Shown one piece after another: positions 52,424 through 62,705 of a stretch of 64,000 nt of DNA (the first letter of the stretch is position 1; each line of letters opens with the position of its first letter). Origin of the DNA: an uncultured Tolumonas sp. (GTDB lineage: Bacteria > Pseudomonadota > Gammaproteobacteria > Enterobacterales > Aeromonadaceae). Below the pieces are notes generated by a model that worked only from the letters and a program-made list of their open reading frames with translations, did no database searches and was not told the origin of the DNA. Made by a program: the position numbers and the translations under genes. The DNA lies in contig NZ_OY781371.1 in assembly GCF_963676665.1 (NCBI RefSeq), forward strand, positions 496,001 to 560,000, written 5' to 3'.

Positions 52424-54883
52424 ATGAAGAATAATCTGTCAATTCTCGCTATTGAAGATTCATCGGCTGATTTCCGCCTGATCGAACGACACTTGCGGGT
52501 GGCTGGTCTGAATGCGCAATGCACTCGAATTGAAACTATCGAGGAACTGAACCAAGCGTTAGATACCGGTGGTTGGGACATTATTCTGTCTGATTACAGT
52601 GTGCCGCAACTTAATTTCGAAAACGATTTAATGCTTATTCATCAGCGTTTACCTGATACGCCTGTGATTTTAGTGTCGGGCAGTATTGGTGAAGAAAAAG
52701 CGGTTGAATTGCTAAAACTGGGCGTATGGGATTTCCTATTGAAGGACAATCTAACTCGCTTAGTGCCATCGATTGAACGTTGTTTGCGCGAAGTCAGAGA
52801 TCGTTTTGCTAGGAAAACAGCAGAAAAAGAACTCAGTGCCCAGCAACAATTATTAACCGTTGTGGTTGAAGGCTCTACCGATGCCATTTTTGTAAAAGAC
52901 CTGCAAGGTCGTTATTTACTGGTAAATCAAGCAGCAGCCCAATTTGTTGGTAAGCCGGTCGATCAAATTATGGGTCATGACGATAGTTTTATTTTTCCAC
53001 CTGCTATTGCGACTGAAATAATGGCCATTGATAAATTAATCATGGGGGCGGGTAAAACTCAAACCCATGAGGAGTCCATTACTACTTTTTCCGGTGAGAA
53101 CCTAATATTTCAGGTGACTAAAGGGCCAATGCTGAATCATAACGGCCAAGTATCTGGGTTATTTGGTATTTCTCACAACATTACAGAACGCAAAAAGCGC
53201 GAATTAGCATTAATAGAAAGCGAGTCTCGTTTTTCGACCGTGTTTAATAAAAATCCGATGGCGATAGGTATTAGTAACTATGTATCAGAGCAATTCATTG
53301 ATGTGAATGAAGCCTTTTTGCAATTATTTGGCTATGAACGGAAAGATGTTATTGGTCATACCGCGACTGAACTTGGCTTGTGGGTTTATCCAGAAGAAAA
53401 AGCACGCATGTATACATCGCTGTGTGAGCACGGACAAATACAGAATCAGGAGTTAATGTTCAGAACTAAAACAGGAGAAACAGGCGATGTTTTGCTCTCT
53501 GCTGAACTGATCAACATTAGTGGTGAGCAGTGTGTACTTCGCATGTTGTCTGATATTACGGAAAAAAAGAAAGCAGAACGGGTGATTGATTATTTGGCTC
53601 ACCATGATGCCTTAACTGGATTACCGAATCGCTTATTAGTTCGTGATCGTGTTGAACAAGCTATAGCCGCTGCAAAAAGAGACGGACATAAGGTCGCGTT
53701 ACTTTTTATGGATTTAGATAATTTCAAATCTATAAACGATTCTTTAGGTCATGCGAGCGGTGATGTGCTGTTGGAGGTCATTTCTCATCGCTTACGCGAG
53801 TCTATCAGAGGCACAGACACCGTCAGCCGGTTTGGTGGTGATGAGTTTTTGGTTGTGTTATCACACATTACAACCAGTGATGCAGTTGTTTTTATCTGCT
53901 CTAAAATTCTGGAAGACATTACCAAACCGGCCAGAATTGATGGGCATGAACTTTCCACATCATGTTCGATTGGTGTGACGGTTTACCCAGATGATGGTGA
54001 CGACTTTGATACATTATTGCGGAAAGCCGATTCTGCGATGTATTACGCGAAAGATGCCAAGGGGAATACCTACCGTTTCTTTGATAGCAAAATGAATGCG
54101 GATGTCATGGAGCAGATCGAACTAAGAAACGGGTTGCGTGTGGCGTTAGAGCGCAATGAATTTGTATTGCATTATCAACCTCAAATTGATCTATCAAATA
54201 ATGCCGTGATTGGGGCTGAAGCCTTGATCCGTTGGCAACACCCTGTGTTTGGACTATTACCACCGGGTAAATTCATTACACTTGCCGAAGACAGCGGCCT
54301 GATTGTGCCGATTGGTGAGTGGGCTTTGCGCGAAGCCTGTCGTCAGGCAATGGCTTGGCGTAAACAAGGGTTAGCTGATTTAGTCATGGCTGTTAACCTC
54401 TCTGCTATTCAATTCCGACGAGGTAACTTGGAAGAAACGGTTCTTTCGGCATTAAAAGATTCCGGTTTAGATCCGCAGTTTCTTGAGCTGGAGTTGACCG
54501 AATCGATCTTGATTGGTGATACCGAAAATGTATTGCAAACCGTACAACGCCTTAAAACGCTGGGCGTAAAATTATCGCTGGATGATTTTGGTACTGGTTA
54601 TTCCAGTTTGTCTTATTTGAAACGTTTTGCTGTTGATAAGGTAAAAATAGACCAGTCATTTATTCGGGATATAGACAAAGACCCGAGTGATGCGGCAATT
54701 GTCCGCGCTATTATTCAAATGTCAAAAAGTCTGGGTTTACGCACCATTGCGGAAGGTATTGAAACGTCCCATGCTGTTAAATATCTGCAGATCTATCATT
54801 GTGATGAAGCGCAGGGTTACCATTACAGCCGGCCTATTCCTTCAGAAGATTTTGTCCGATGGGTGCTTGCTTCTTTGCAATAA
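52424..54883 (+). CDS. Receiver-PAS-PAS-GGDEF-EAL cyclic di-GMP regulator
   Basis: 819 residues: an atypical receiver (about 1-125, ILAIEDSSADFRLIERH, acceptor in IILSDYSVPQL), PAS (about 140-255, ending with FGISHNITERKK), a second PAS (about 262-385), GGDEF (active motif RFGGDEF near 470, with the I-site RxxD as RGTD five residues before) and EAL (AEALIRWQHP near 597, LDDFGTGYSSLSYLKR, AEGIET). Both catalytic motifs look intact, so it could make and break cyclic di-GMP. It is the output end of the upstream kinase-receiver operon. Confidence 0.92.
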   Translation: MKNNLSILAIEDSSADFRLIERHLRVAGLNAQCTRIETIEELNQALDTGGWDIILSDYSVPQLNFENDLMLIHQRLPDTPVILVSGSIGEEKAVELLKLGVWDFLLKDNLTRLVPSIERCLREVRDRFARKTAEKELSAQQQLLTVVVEGSTDAIFVKDLQGRYLLVNQAAAQFVGKPVDQIMGHDDSFIFPPAIATEIMAIDKLIMGAGKTQTHEESITTFSGENLIFQVTKGPMLNHNGQVSGLFGISHNITERKKRELALIESESRFSTVFNKNPMAIGISNYVSEQFIDVNEAFLQLFGYERKDVIGHTATELGLWVYPEEKARMYTSLCEHGQIQNQELMFRTKTGETGDVLLSAELINISGEQCVLRMLSDITEKKKAERVIDYLAHHDALTGLPNRLLVRDRVEQAIAAAKRDGHKVALLFMDLDNFKSINDSLGHASGDVLLEVISHRLRESIRGTDTVSRFGGDEFLVVLSHITTSDAVVFICSKILEDITKPARIDGHELSTSCSIGVTVYPDDGDDFDTLLRKADSAMYYAKDAKGNTYRFFDSKMNADVMEQIELRNGLRVALERNEFVLHYQPQIDLSNNAVIGAEALIRWQHPVFGLLPPGKFITLAEDSGLIVPIGEWALREACRQAMAWRKQGLADLVMAVNLSAIQFRRGNLEETVLSALKDSGLDPQFLELELTESILIGDTENVLQTVQRLKTLGVKLSLDDFGTGYSSLSYLKRFAVDKVKIDQSFIRDIDKDPSDAAIVRAIIQMSKSLGLRTIAEGIETSHAVKYLQIYHCDEAQGYHYSRPIPSEDFVRWVLASLQ

Positions 54884-54886
54884 TAC

Positions 54887-54923
54887 GATCAAAGCGGGGC
54901 GGCAATATTTCCCCACTTTGATC
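54887..54923. terminator. Terminator-like hairpin between the GGDEF-EAL gene and the Aer-like MCP
   Basis: GATCAAAGCGGGG and CCCCACTTTGATC pair over 13 positions with one mismatch and an 11-base loop. It lies between convergent stops. No long U-run is present. Confidence 0.55.
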
Positions 54924-54939
54924 AGTCTGTGAGTTTGGT

Positions 54940-56493
54940 TTAATTAAATGTTCGGCATAATTCGTTGAGTTTTTCTGCCCGTTGCATGACTTTGTGGCTA
55001 TTAATATCAATGGCTTTGATTTGTTCCAGATTAGCTTCGCCTAACTCTGTTAATTCATTAATGTTTTTGGTGACATCGGCTAATGCAACACCTTGTTCTT
55101 GTGCCGCCGCTGAGATTTGTGCCGCGTAATCGGTCATTTGCCCCAGCTCTGATACTACTTGCTCCATTTGTAATGAGCTGGCATCGGTGTGTTGCACACA
55201 GGCACGGGTTTGTTCCAGATTGGCCGCCATAATCTTTTCCCAGGCAGTCATGATGTGTTGAATATGTGTAATGCTGGCCTGTATCTGTTCGGTGGCTTTG
55301 TGGGTTCGGGTTGACAATGTTCTGACCTCATCAGCAACGACAGCAAACCCTCGGCCTTGTTCTCCGGCTCGGGCTGCTTCAATCGCAGCATTTAAAGCCA
55401 GCAGATTGGTTTGTTCGGCAATCCCCTGAATTTCACTCATCACACCGCCAATATGATTGGCTTCCTCTACCATTTTAGTAGCCGATTCCGTCGATTGTTC
55501 TGCCTGTTTGGCTAGCTGCTGAATTTGTGTTTTTGCATCAGATAAATGAGCTCCGGCCTCATTGCAATGTTCAGCCGCCATGTTGACATAATCCGATGTG
55601 CTAACGGTGGAACGCGCAATTTCCCCCGCCGCTTCGGTGAGTTGTGTAACAGCGGCTGCAATTTGTTGTAGGCTGGCTTCTTGTTGATCGATATCGGTTT
55701 TCGCTTTGTCTGTGGCGCTAAATAATCTGCCGGCCAATATCTGTAAAACACTGGTGGAATCTTGCGTGCGACCCAAAACTGTTCTGATGCGGGCCTGCCA
55801 GTGTTTGAGGTGGAAATCGGCAATACTGGACAGATCGGTGCCGGAATAGATATGCCGTGTAATGCTGTCATATTCCGTGGCCAAAGAGCGTAAAAACTGA
55901 GGAATGGTGAACAGATGCGGATAAAAGCAGATGGTCAAGAGTAAGAAAGAGAGCAAACACCAGACTGCTGTCAGCCATCCGGCAACAAAGTAAGCCGCAA
56001 TAACACTGGCAGCCGCAAAGAGCAAACCAAGTAGCGGGCGATAGTCTTGCCATGAAAAAACGATCTTTTTATTCAGCCTTTCCCGTTCATGCAGTTGCGC
56101 ATAGATTTTTTCTGCGCGGTTTTTATCTTCCTCGGTTGGCTTAACCCGGACTGATTGATAACCCACAATATTTTTATCTTCGTAAATGGGTGTTACATAG
56201 GCATCAACCCAATAATAATCGCCATTTTTACAGCGATTTTTGACAATTCCGCGCCATGCTTTGCCTTCTTTCAGTTTTTGCCACAGATCGCGAAAGGCGG
56301 TTTTTGGCATATCAGGGTGGCGGATCACGTTATGCGGCAAACCGACTAATTCGTCTAATTTATAACCAGAAACAGACAAAAAAGCTGTATTAGCATACGT
56401 AACATAGCTGCGTAAATCCGTGGTAGAAACTAACTGCACGTCGGCAGGGAAGGTGACTTCCTTGCTGATTTGAGAAAATCCAGATGTATTCAT
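54940..56493 (-). CDS. Aer-like PAS methyl-accepting chemotaxis protein (paralogue 1)
   Basis: 517 residues. N-terminal PAS (about 8-115) closely like the E. coli Aer [65 protein letters not shown]. Then a short hydrophobic hairpin (about 150-195) as membrane anchor, and an MCP signalling domain ([41 protein letters not shown] spans the tip). Aer proteins sense redox or oxygen through FAD. It is paralogous to the protein at the right window edge, with near-identical stretches. Confidence 0.9.
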   Translation of the reverse strand: MNTSGFSQISKEVTFPADVQLVSTTDLRSYVTYANTAFLSVSGYKLDELVGLPHNVIRHPDMPKTAFRDLWQKLKEGKAWRGIVKNRCKNGDYYWVDAYVTPIYEDKNIVGYQSVRVKPTEEDKNRAEKIYAQLHERERLNKKIVFSWQDYRPLLGLLFAAASVIAAYFVAGWLTAVWCLLSFLLLTICFYPHLFTIPQFLRSLATEYDSITRHIYSGTDLSSIADFHLKHWQARIRTVLGRTQDSTSVLQILAGRLFSATDKAKTDIDQQEASLQQIAAAVTQLTEAAGEIARSTVSTSDYVNMAAEHCNEAGAHLSDAKTQIQQLAKQAEQSTESATKMVEEANHIGGVMSEIQGIAEQTNLLALNAAIEAARAGEQGRGFAVVADEVRTLSTRTHKATEQIQASITHIQHIMTAWEKIMAANLEQTRACVQHTDASSLQMEQVVSELGQMTDYAAQISAAAQEQGVALADVTKNINELTELGEANLEQIKAIDINSHKVMQRAEKLNELCRTFN

Positions 56494-56590
56494 ATGCGTA
56501 TCCCATGCTAATTATCAATTAAGAATTGGAGACAATTGCTGAGATGTCAAAAAAATAGATGTGAAAGATGCGGTTTGGATCAATCTTTAG

Positions 56591-56629
56591 ATGAGAATTA
56601 TCTTGTTGAGTTTATTCGATAATTCTCAT
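56591..56629. repeat. 12-base perfect inverted repeat between GGDEF-EAL and Aer-like MCP genes
   Basis: ATGAGAATTATC (56591-56602) and GATAATTCTCAT (56618-56629), 15-base loop. It sits 62 bp after the GGDEF-EAL stop and 98 bp before the MCP ATG on the minus strand. The AT-rich stem has no U-run; it could be a weak terminator or an operator for the MCP gene. Confidence 0.45.
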
Positions 56630-56693
56630 GTAAAAACATTGGGAGTTTCATGCGTCAAAAGAAGCTCGTAAATCAGCGGGTAGTCAAATGGAG

Positions 56694-59090
56694 TTAGCCG
56701 ACTAATTTATTCTCTGGTCTCATTTTTTCGTTATAAAACGCCTCGAAGTCATGTAGCGGTAACGGCTTACTAAACAAATAACCTTGGTAGGCATGGCAGC
56801 CCAAGCGGGCGAGATAATCACGTTGTGCTTCAAGCTCTACACCTTCGGCAATTACATTCAGATTCAGGCTTAAACCCAATGCCACAACCATTTTGGCAAT
56901 AGCGGCATCATTGGCATCACTCAGAATATTTCTGACAAAACTCTGATCGATTTTAAGTTGATCTAAGGGCAATCGTTTTAGGTAATAAAGAGAGGAATAA
57001 CCGGTACCGAAGTCATCTAACGAGAAACCTACACCGTGAGCTTTTAATAACGTCATTTTGGTGATGATGTCTTCTATATCATCAATCAACATGCTTTCCG
57101 TTAATTCCAGTTTCAGTCGTGATGGATTTGCGCCAGTTTGCTCAATAATGCTCAGCACTTCGTCAACAAAATCAGCCTGATGAAATTGACGGGCGCTTAC
57201 ATTAACGGCAATCGATAAATTAGCCATATCCTTGTTATAAGCCCAGCTAGCGATTTGTTCGCAGGCGGTTTGTAACACCCAGTGGCCTAGTGGCAAAATA
57301 AGTCCACTTTCTTCCGCCAGTGGAATAAATTCGGCAGGGGAGACTAAGCCTCGTTGTGGGTGTACCCAACGCACCAACGCTTCTACACCCGTCAGAAAAC
57401 CGGTACTGATAATTTGTGGTTGGTAATAGAGCTGAAATTCTGTTTTGAGAATAGCTTGGCGTAACCCGTCTTCCATGGCAGCCCGATTCATCAACATATC
57501 TTGCATTTTTTGATCGAAGAAACGAATGGTATTTCGCCCAGCCGCTTTAGCTTCATACATCGCCATGTCTGCACGTTTTAGCAGTTCTTCAATACTTTCA
57601 TTGTGATTAATAAATAGTGTTACCCCAATACTGGGCGTGCTGTAACGTTCATGCTTATTGATCAGATAACGTTGGTTAAGTGCCGCGAGGATTTTTTCAC
57701 AGACATTTTTAGCCAGCGCTGCCGCTTCTTGCATATCTATGCTGAGATCTTCCAGCAGGATCACAAATTCGTCACCACCCAGTCGGGCAACCGTATCATC
57801 TTGCCGCACACAGGTCGTTAAACGTTGTGCCACTTGTTGTAATAAACAATCACCACTGTCATGACCAAAGGTGTCATTTAGTGTTTTAAAGTCATCCAGA
57901 TCGATAAACAGTAAGGCACCACATCTCATACTGCGAGTACTTGAAATCAAGGCATGCTTTAATCGATCTAGTAACAAGCGACGATTTGGCAATTGCGTGA
58001 GTGGATCATAAAAAGCCAGATTATTGATTTCTGATTCAGCGGCTTTGCGCTCTGAAATATCTTCAAACACCCAGATACTACCCGCCTGAGGGTTATTAGG
58101 GTCTAAACCACAGCCACTCATACGAGCCCAGAATGCACTGCCATCAAAACGTTTAAGACGTAATTCTTCTGCATATCGGCCCAGAATCGCTGTCATGGTC
58201 AGTCTGGCCCGCTCACGGATTGCAATAAATTGATCGTTGGATAAGTAGAGTTCATTAGGGTGCAGGCCGTGCATGCTACCTTGTTCATACCCGAAGATGG
58301 CTTCAGCATGTCGGTTTGCCAACTGAATAGCCCCATCACGGATAAAAATAACCCCGGCGGGCACATTATTTAAAATGGCTTGTTGCTCGGAAAACGCCGC
58401 CCGCAGATCCCGGCGCATTTGGTCTAATTGTGCTGCCAAATGGCCGATCTCATCGGTACGTTGCCAGCCGACAGTATGATTAAAATCACCATCAGCAAGT
58501 TGATTGGAAAACCGCGTTAAAGTGGCAAGTGGTTTCAGTACACGGTAGTGCAAAGCGAGCAGGATCAATATCAGCGCCAATGCGAACTGGCCGAGTAATA
58601 TATAGGTATAAACAGACTGATCTTGCTGCGATTGCTGTTTCATCAATCCATCATCAAGATCCACTTTCACAAATCCGGCTATTTCTCCGTTCAGGATTAA
58701 TTCATGCCATGCCGTATGTAATGTACCGATATTGCGCTCGGGATACTCCAGATTAAGTATCGGGTCCTGTTTGGTATCACTAATCGTAATACGAACAACC
58801 TGGCGATCTTGGAGTGAGGCTTGTGCAATTTTATTGGCTAAATTGAGGTCGTAATTCCAGACTGGCAGAGCGAGACTGTTAGAGAGCAGTGCAATTTTGT
58901 CATTCAGATATAGTTCAATATCGGTATTAGTTTTTTCTTGACGGAGATGGTTTAACGAGATGATCCCTATAACTGCGGGAACCAGTAAGCCAGCACACAT
59001 AGCAATGATAATGCCTATAGATAAGCTCTTGAATTGAAAAGTCATTCTCAGCGCATTCCAACGTGTGCGTATTGCCGGTAAATCAAGCAT
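56694..59090 (-). CDS. Membrane HAMP-PAS-GGDEF-EAL cyclic di-GMP protein
   Basis: 798 residues: TM1 (about 23-46), periplasmic sensor region (47-160), TM2 (161-181), HAMP (182-235), PAS (236-350), GGDEF (RLGGDEF near 438, I-site RQDD five residues before) and EAL (VEALVRWVHP near 568, LDDFGTGYSSLYYLKR, AEGVEL). Catalytic motifs look intact in both. GAGG lies 7 bp before the ATG. The gene starts 55 bp after a periplasmic sugar-type binding protein on the same strand, suggesting that the binding protein presents a ligand to the periplasmic region. Confidence 0.92.
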   Translation of the reverse strand: MLDLPAIRTRWNALRMTFQFKSLSIGIIIAMCAGLLVPAVIGIISLNHLRQEKTNTDIELYLNDKIALLSNSLALPVWNYDLNLANKIAQASLQDRQVVRITISDTKQDPILNLEYPERNIGTLHTAWHELILNGEIAGFVKVDLDDGLMKQQSQQDQSVYTYILLGQFALALILILLALHYRVLKPLATLTRFSNQLADGDFNHTVGWQRTDEIGHLAAQLDQMRRDLRAAFSEQQAILNNVPAGVIFIRDGAIQLANRHAEAIFGYEQGSMHGLHPNELYLSNDQFIAIRERARLTMTAILGRYAEELRLKRFDGSAFWARMSGCGLDPNNPQAGSIWVFEDISERKAAESEINNLAFYDPLTQLPNRRLLLDRLKHALISSTRSMRCGALLFIDLDDFKTLNDTFGHDSGDCLLQQVAQRLTTCVRQDDTVARLGGDEFVILLEDLSIDMQEAAALAKNVCEKILAALNQRYLINKHERYSTPSIGVTLFINHNESIEELLKRADMAMYEAKAAGRNTIRFFDQKMQDMLMNRAAMEDGLRQAILKTEFQLYYQPQIISTGFLTGVEALVRWVHPQRGLVSPAEFIPLAEESGLILPLGHWVLQTACEQIASWAYNKDMANLSIAVNVSARQFHQADFVDEVLSIIEQTGANPSRLKLELTESMLIDDIEDIITKMTLLKAHGVGFSLDDFGTGYSSLYYLKRLPLDQLKIDQSFVRNILSDANDAAIAKMVVALGLSLNLNVIAEGVELEAQRDYLARLGCHAYQGYLFSKPLPLHDFEAFYNEKMRPENKLVG

Positions 59091-59145
59091 ATTTATCCTC
59101 TGGGTTTATCCTCACGCCTATTTCCATCGGGTATCCGGTACACAA

Positions 59146-60101
59146 TTATTGTGTGCTGATTAGCTTTCTAATCTCTGGTGTCAGGTAGTTTTCTAACGTT
59201 ACTAATTTAGCTGGCGTAAAAATGGTTTTGTCTTTAATGCTGGAGTTATGGATTGCATCAACCGCCGCCTTAATACTCAGATAGCCCATTTGGCGGGGGT
59301 CTTGCACAATCAAGGCATCCACGTCATGTTTTTCCAGACCATCAAAAAGAAAGTCGCTGGAATCAAAACCGACTAATTTGGTTTTTTGGGCTCGACCCGC
59401 ATCACGTAAGGCCCGCAATACGCCGTCGGTAGATGATTCATTTACGGCAAAAATGCCATCAATATCAGGTAGTTTTTTCAGCAGCTCGTCTGCACTATGT
59501 CGCGCTTTACCACGCGATCCACCGCCATAAATATCAGCGATGATTTTCATGTTGGGTGCATGTTCATTCAGATAATGGATAAACCCTTGAGCCGATCATC
59601 GGTTGATGCACTGCCAGCGACAATGCGAAATACAACGATTTTGCCCTGTTTATGGAGGCTTTCTGCCAAGCGTTTTGCGGCAAGTTGGCCGCTGGTATAG
59701 TTATCTGTGGTGATAAAATTTTGGTGAGATGTGCCATTAAACGCAGAATCAACCACAATTACCTTGATGCCTTCTTCTGCGGCTTTCTTTATTGGTTCAA
59801 CCAAACGTTGGCGGTCGGTTGGTGCAATGATGATGGCGTCGACACCGGGACGAGTATAGATCTGTAATATCCTGATCTGCGCATCGGTATCATCGTTGTA
59901 CGCCGGGCCGCGCCAAGTCAGGTTAATGTTGCCGATCTCACTGATGGCCTCGTTTACTCCTCCGCGCATAATATCCCAAAAGATTTGGTCGCTGGATTTA
60001 GGAATGAAAATGATATTTAGATTTTTCTCTTTTGCGGCCGTTGGTTGAGTAATGAACAATAAACAGGCCAGCAAGGCTAATAAGTATATTTTTATATTCA
60101 T
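59146..60101 (-). pseudogene. Periplasmic sugar-type (RbsB-like) substrate-binding protein, interrupted by a single-base frameshift
   Basis: From ATG 60101, a signal peptide (about 1-23, ending TAA) and a type I periplasmic-binding fold (IIFIPKSSDQIFWDIMRGGVNEA, DAIIIAPTDRQRLVEPIKKA). Near residue 171 the frame breaks after STDDR. The expected AQGFIHYLNEHAPNMKIIAD lies in the next frame and continues to 59146 (DGIFAVNESSTDGVLRAL). Restoring one base, probably a G in CGG-GCT near 59591-59593, gives 318 residues, the normal size. No permease or ATPase gene is nearby, so a signalling rather than transport role is likely. The ligand is unknown (sugar, or an AI-2-like compound). Confidence 0.87.
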
Positions 60102-60356
60102 TTATCCAAATCCCTTCAAACAATCGATTCAGCCGGTATTCCCTAAGTGCTGATTCAATGATGTGCCTAACCTGTTGTTAGTGTCGTTATTATTACTAGG
60201 TTAATTTTGGCAGATAAAAACAAAAGGTCGGGTAAATTTTCAAATTTGCGGTTGGTGATGAGTAGGATATGCGATGTAATCACGGCGTTGATTCGGTTGT
60301 TTGCATCGGGGGTTTAGCTGCATTTTTATTTTATAGATCGATGAATTAACTGCATT

Positions 60357-62630
60357 TCATTGATCAAATATACACAGGCCCAATTTCATATCCCGATAAA
60401 ATCGGATGAATTCTTCAGCAGGGAGCGGGCGAGTGAATAAATAGCCTTGAATTTCGTCACACCCTAACTCTTTTAACGCTGCAAACTGAGTGTTTTTTTC
60501 TACGCCTTCTGCGATAACGGAAAGCTCGAGTGCATGCCCTAGTTGGATAATTGCTTTAACAATCGCGGCATCACCAGCATCTTCGACCATATCGTGGATA
60601 AAGGATTGGTCAATTTTAAGTTTATCGACGGCCAGCTGTTTGAGATAAGACAAACTGGAATAACCAGTGCCGAAATCGTCAATCGAGAGACGAACACCTA
60701 TTTTTTTCAAGCTGTGCAGTGTATTTCTAACGTCATTCACATCGTGTAACAAAATAGATTCGGTGAGTTCTAATTCCAAATGGCTGGCTGGCAAATTAGC
60801 TTGTTCAAGTGCAAGCGCAACTGTTTCAGCGAGATCGCCGCGTTTAAATTGCAGTGCGGAGAGATTAACGGCCACGACAAATGAGGGTATCTGATCTGTT
60901 TCTCGCCAGAGTTGTATTTGTCGGCACGCTTCATTCAAAACCCATTCACCAATAGGAATAATGAGCCCACTGCGTTCTGCGGCAGGAATAAATTTTGCTG
61001 GCGGGATCAGGCCGTGTTCAGGATGATTCCAACGCAATAGGGCTTCTGCACCAATAATTTTGCCTGTGGTTGTATCAATCTGGGGTTGATAATACAGCTG
61101 TAGTTCTTTGTTTTTTATCGCGTTGTGTAATTGCCCCTGTAACTGAATATATTCCAGCGCATCGTTATTCATTTGTCCCGAGAAAAAGCGGTAGATATTT
61201 CGGCCGGAGTGTTTGGCATGATAGAGCGCGGTATCAGCGTGTTTAAGCAACGCATCAAATGATTTGTCATCATGTGGGTAGACACTGATACCGGCACTAA
61301 AGGTGATATTCAGTGTGTAACCATCAATATCAAACGGTTCAGTGAATGAAGAAACTATACCGTGTATTATTTCTTCTATACTTTCCACGTCATTGATATT
61401 ACTTAATAAAATGGCAAATTCATCGCCACCTTGGCGACTGAGCGTGTCTGTTTTACGTATGCATTGTTTCAATCGATTGGCGACACTAACCAGTAATTTA
61501 TCGCCATAAATATGCCCAAGGCTGTCATTGATGTGAGTGAAATTATCCAAATCGAGAAAGAAAATGGCCACGCCAGATTGTTCTCGATCAGCGATGGCGG
61601 CGGCTTGTTCAAAACGATCTCGTAATAATGTCCGGTTGGGTAAACTGGTGAGCGGATCATAATGCGCCAGAAATTCTAATTTTTTTTCTGCCACATTATG
61701 TAAAGCACGAGTGCGCAAAGTCTCAATACCAAAGGCCAGATCGTTAGCCAGTTCCTCAAGTAAGGATATCTCTTCTGCACTAAAGGCATCGGCTTCGGAA
61801 GAGTAGATATTCAATGCGCCAAGCATTTTATTTTTTGTCGCTAAAGGTAGCGATATGCTTGAGCGGTAGTTGCGCTCTGTTGCTGCTTGTCGCCATGGCA
61901 TCAATTTCGAATTGGTTTGCGTGTTTGAATTCACGACTGTGGCACCAGTTCTTATTGCGGTACCCGTCGGGCCTTGCCCCCATTCATTGTCAGCCCATGA
62001 GATCTTTATATCATCTAAAAAGCCATGCTCGTAACCGGACCGCGCGACTGGGCGGATGGTTTTGGCTTCATCATTTTCCTGATAACCAACCCAGGCCATG
62101 CGATAACCACCAATTTCTACGGCCAAGCGGCAAATATCGACTAATAATGTTTGTTCATTATCAGCATGGATCAGAGTGGTATTACATTTACTGAGCAATT
62201 TAAGTGCACGAGTCAGATGTTTTTCCATTTGCTCGGCTTTTTTTCGTTCGGTAATGTCTTCATAAATGCCTAAAATGCCGATGATTTCTTGATTGGCGTT
62301 GCGTAAAGGCACCTTAGATGTTCGCAAATAAACAAGTTTTCCATTTGTTGATGTGAGCGGTTCTTCATAATTTAGCTTAGGTTGACCTGATTCCATGACT
62401 TGCATGTCATCAGCCCGATAGATGGCGGCTTGATCATGCCAGATCATGTCAAAATCAGTTTTACCGATCAGATCACTGGAATGGCTGAAACCCGCATCTT
62501 GTGCAAAAAGAGAGTTACAACCCAGATAGCGGCATTCCCGATCTTTCCAGAAAACACGAATAGGAATACCTTCTACAACTTCCTGAATCAGAGATTTATA
62601 AGCAGTCTTGAGAAAAACGTTACTTATCAA
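60357..62630 (-). CDS. PAS-GAF-GGDEF-EAL cyclic di-GMP protein
   Basis: 757 residues, no transmembrane segment. PAS (about 15-130: VFWKDRECRYLGCNSLFAQDAG, ILGIYEDITERKKAE), GAF (about 145-300: TTLIHADNEQTLLVDICRLAVE split after LLVDI), GGDEF (RQGGDEFAILL near 401, I-site RKTD before it) and EAL (AEALLRWNHP near 527, IDDFGTGYSSLSYLK, AEGVEK). The start is TTG at 62630 with AGGA about 8 bp upstream; no ATG lies in a suitable place before the PAS domain. It is 75 bp downstream of the MCP at the window edge. Confidence 0.9.
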   Translation of the reverse strand: MISNVFLKTAYKSLIQEVVEGIPIRVFWKDRECRYLGCNSLFAQDAGFSHSSDLIGKTDFDMIWHDQAAIYRADDMQVMESGQPKLNYEEPLTSTNGKLVYLRTSKVPLRNANQEIIGILGIYEDITERKKAEQMEKHLTRALKLLSKCNTTLIHADNEQTLLVDICRLAVEIGGYRMAWVGYQENDEAKTIRPVARSGYEHGFLDDIKISWADNEWGQGPTGTAIRTGATVVNSNTQTNSKLMPWRQAATERNYRSSISLPLATKNKMLGALNIYSSEADAFSAEEISLLEELANDLAFGIETLRTRALHNVAEKKLEFLAHYDPLTSLPNRTLLRDRFEQAAAIADREQSGVAIFFLDLDNFTHINDSLGHIYGDKLLVSVANRLKQCIRKTDTLSRQGGDEFAILLSNINDVESIEEIIHGIVSSFTEPFDIDGYTLNITFSAGISVYPHDDKSFDALLKHADTALYHAKHSGRNIYRFFSGQMNNDALEYIQLQGQLHNAIKNKELQLYYQPQIDTTTGKIIGAEALLRWNHPEHGLIPPAKFIPAAERSGLIIPIGEWVLNEACRQIQLWRETDQIPSFVVAVNLSALQFKRGDLAETVALALEQANLPASHLELELTESILLHDVNDVRNTLHSLKKIGVRLSIDDFGTGYSSLSYLKQLAVDKLKIDQSFIHDMVEDAGDAAIVKAIIQLGHALELSVIAEGVEKNTQFAALKELGCDEIQGYLFTRPLPAEEFIRFYRDMKLGLCIFDQ

Positions 62631-62705
62631 GTTCTATTCCTACGTATCTATTGGGTTGCAGTGACCATCATCTCTAAAAATAACTATAGAATCTTTTAAT
62701 TAAAA

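Noticed and set aside
60102-60356. Promoter or small gene between the binding protein and the PAS-GAF-GGDEF-EAL gene
   Set aside because: 255 bp with no open frame of note, no sigma-28 or sigma-54 match and no strong hairpin; nothing could be supported.
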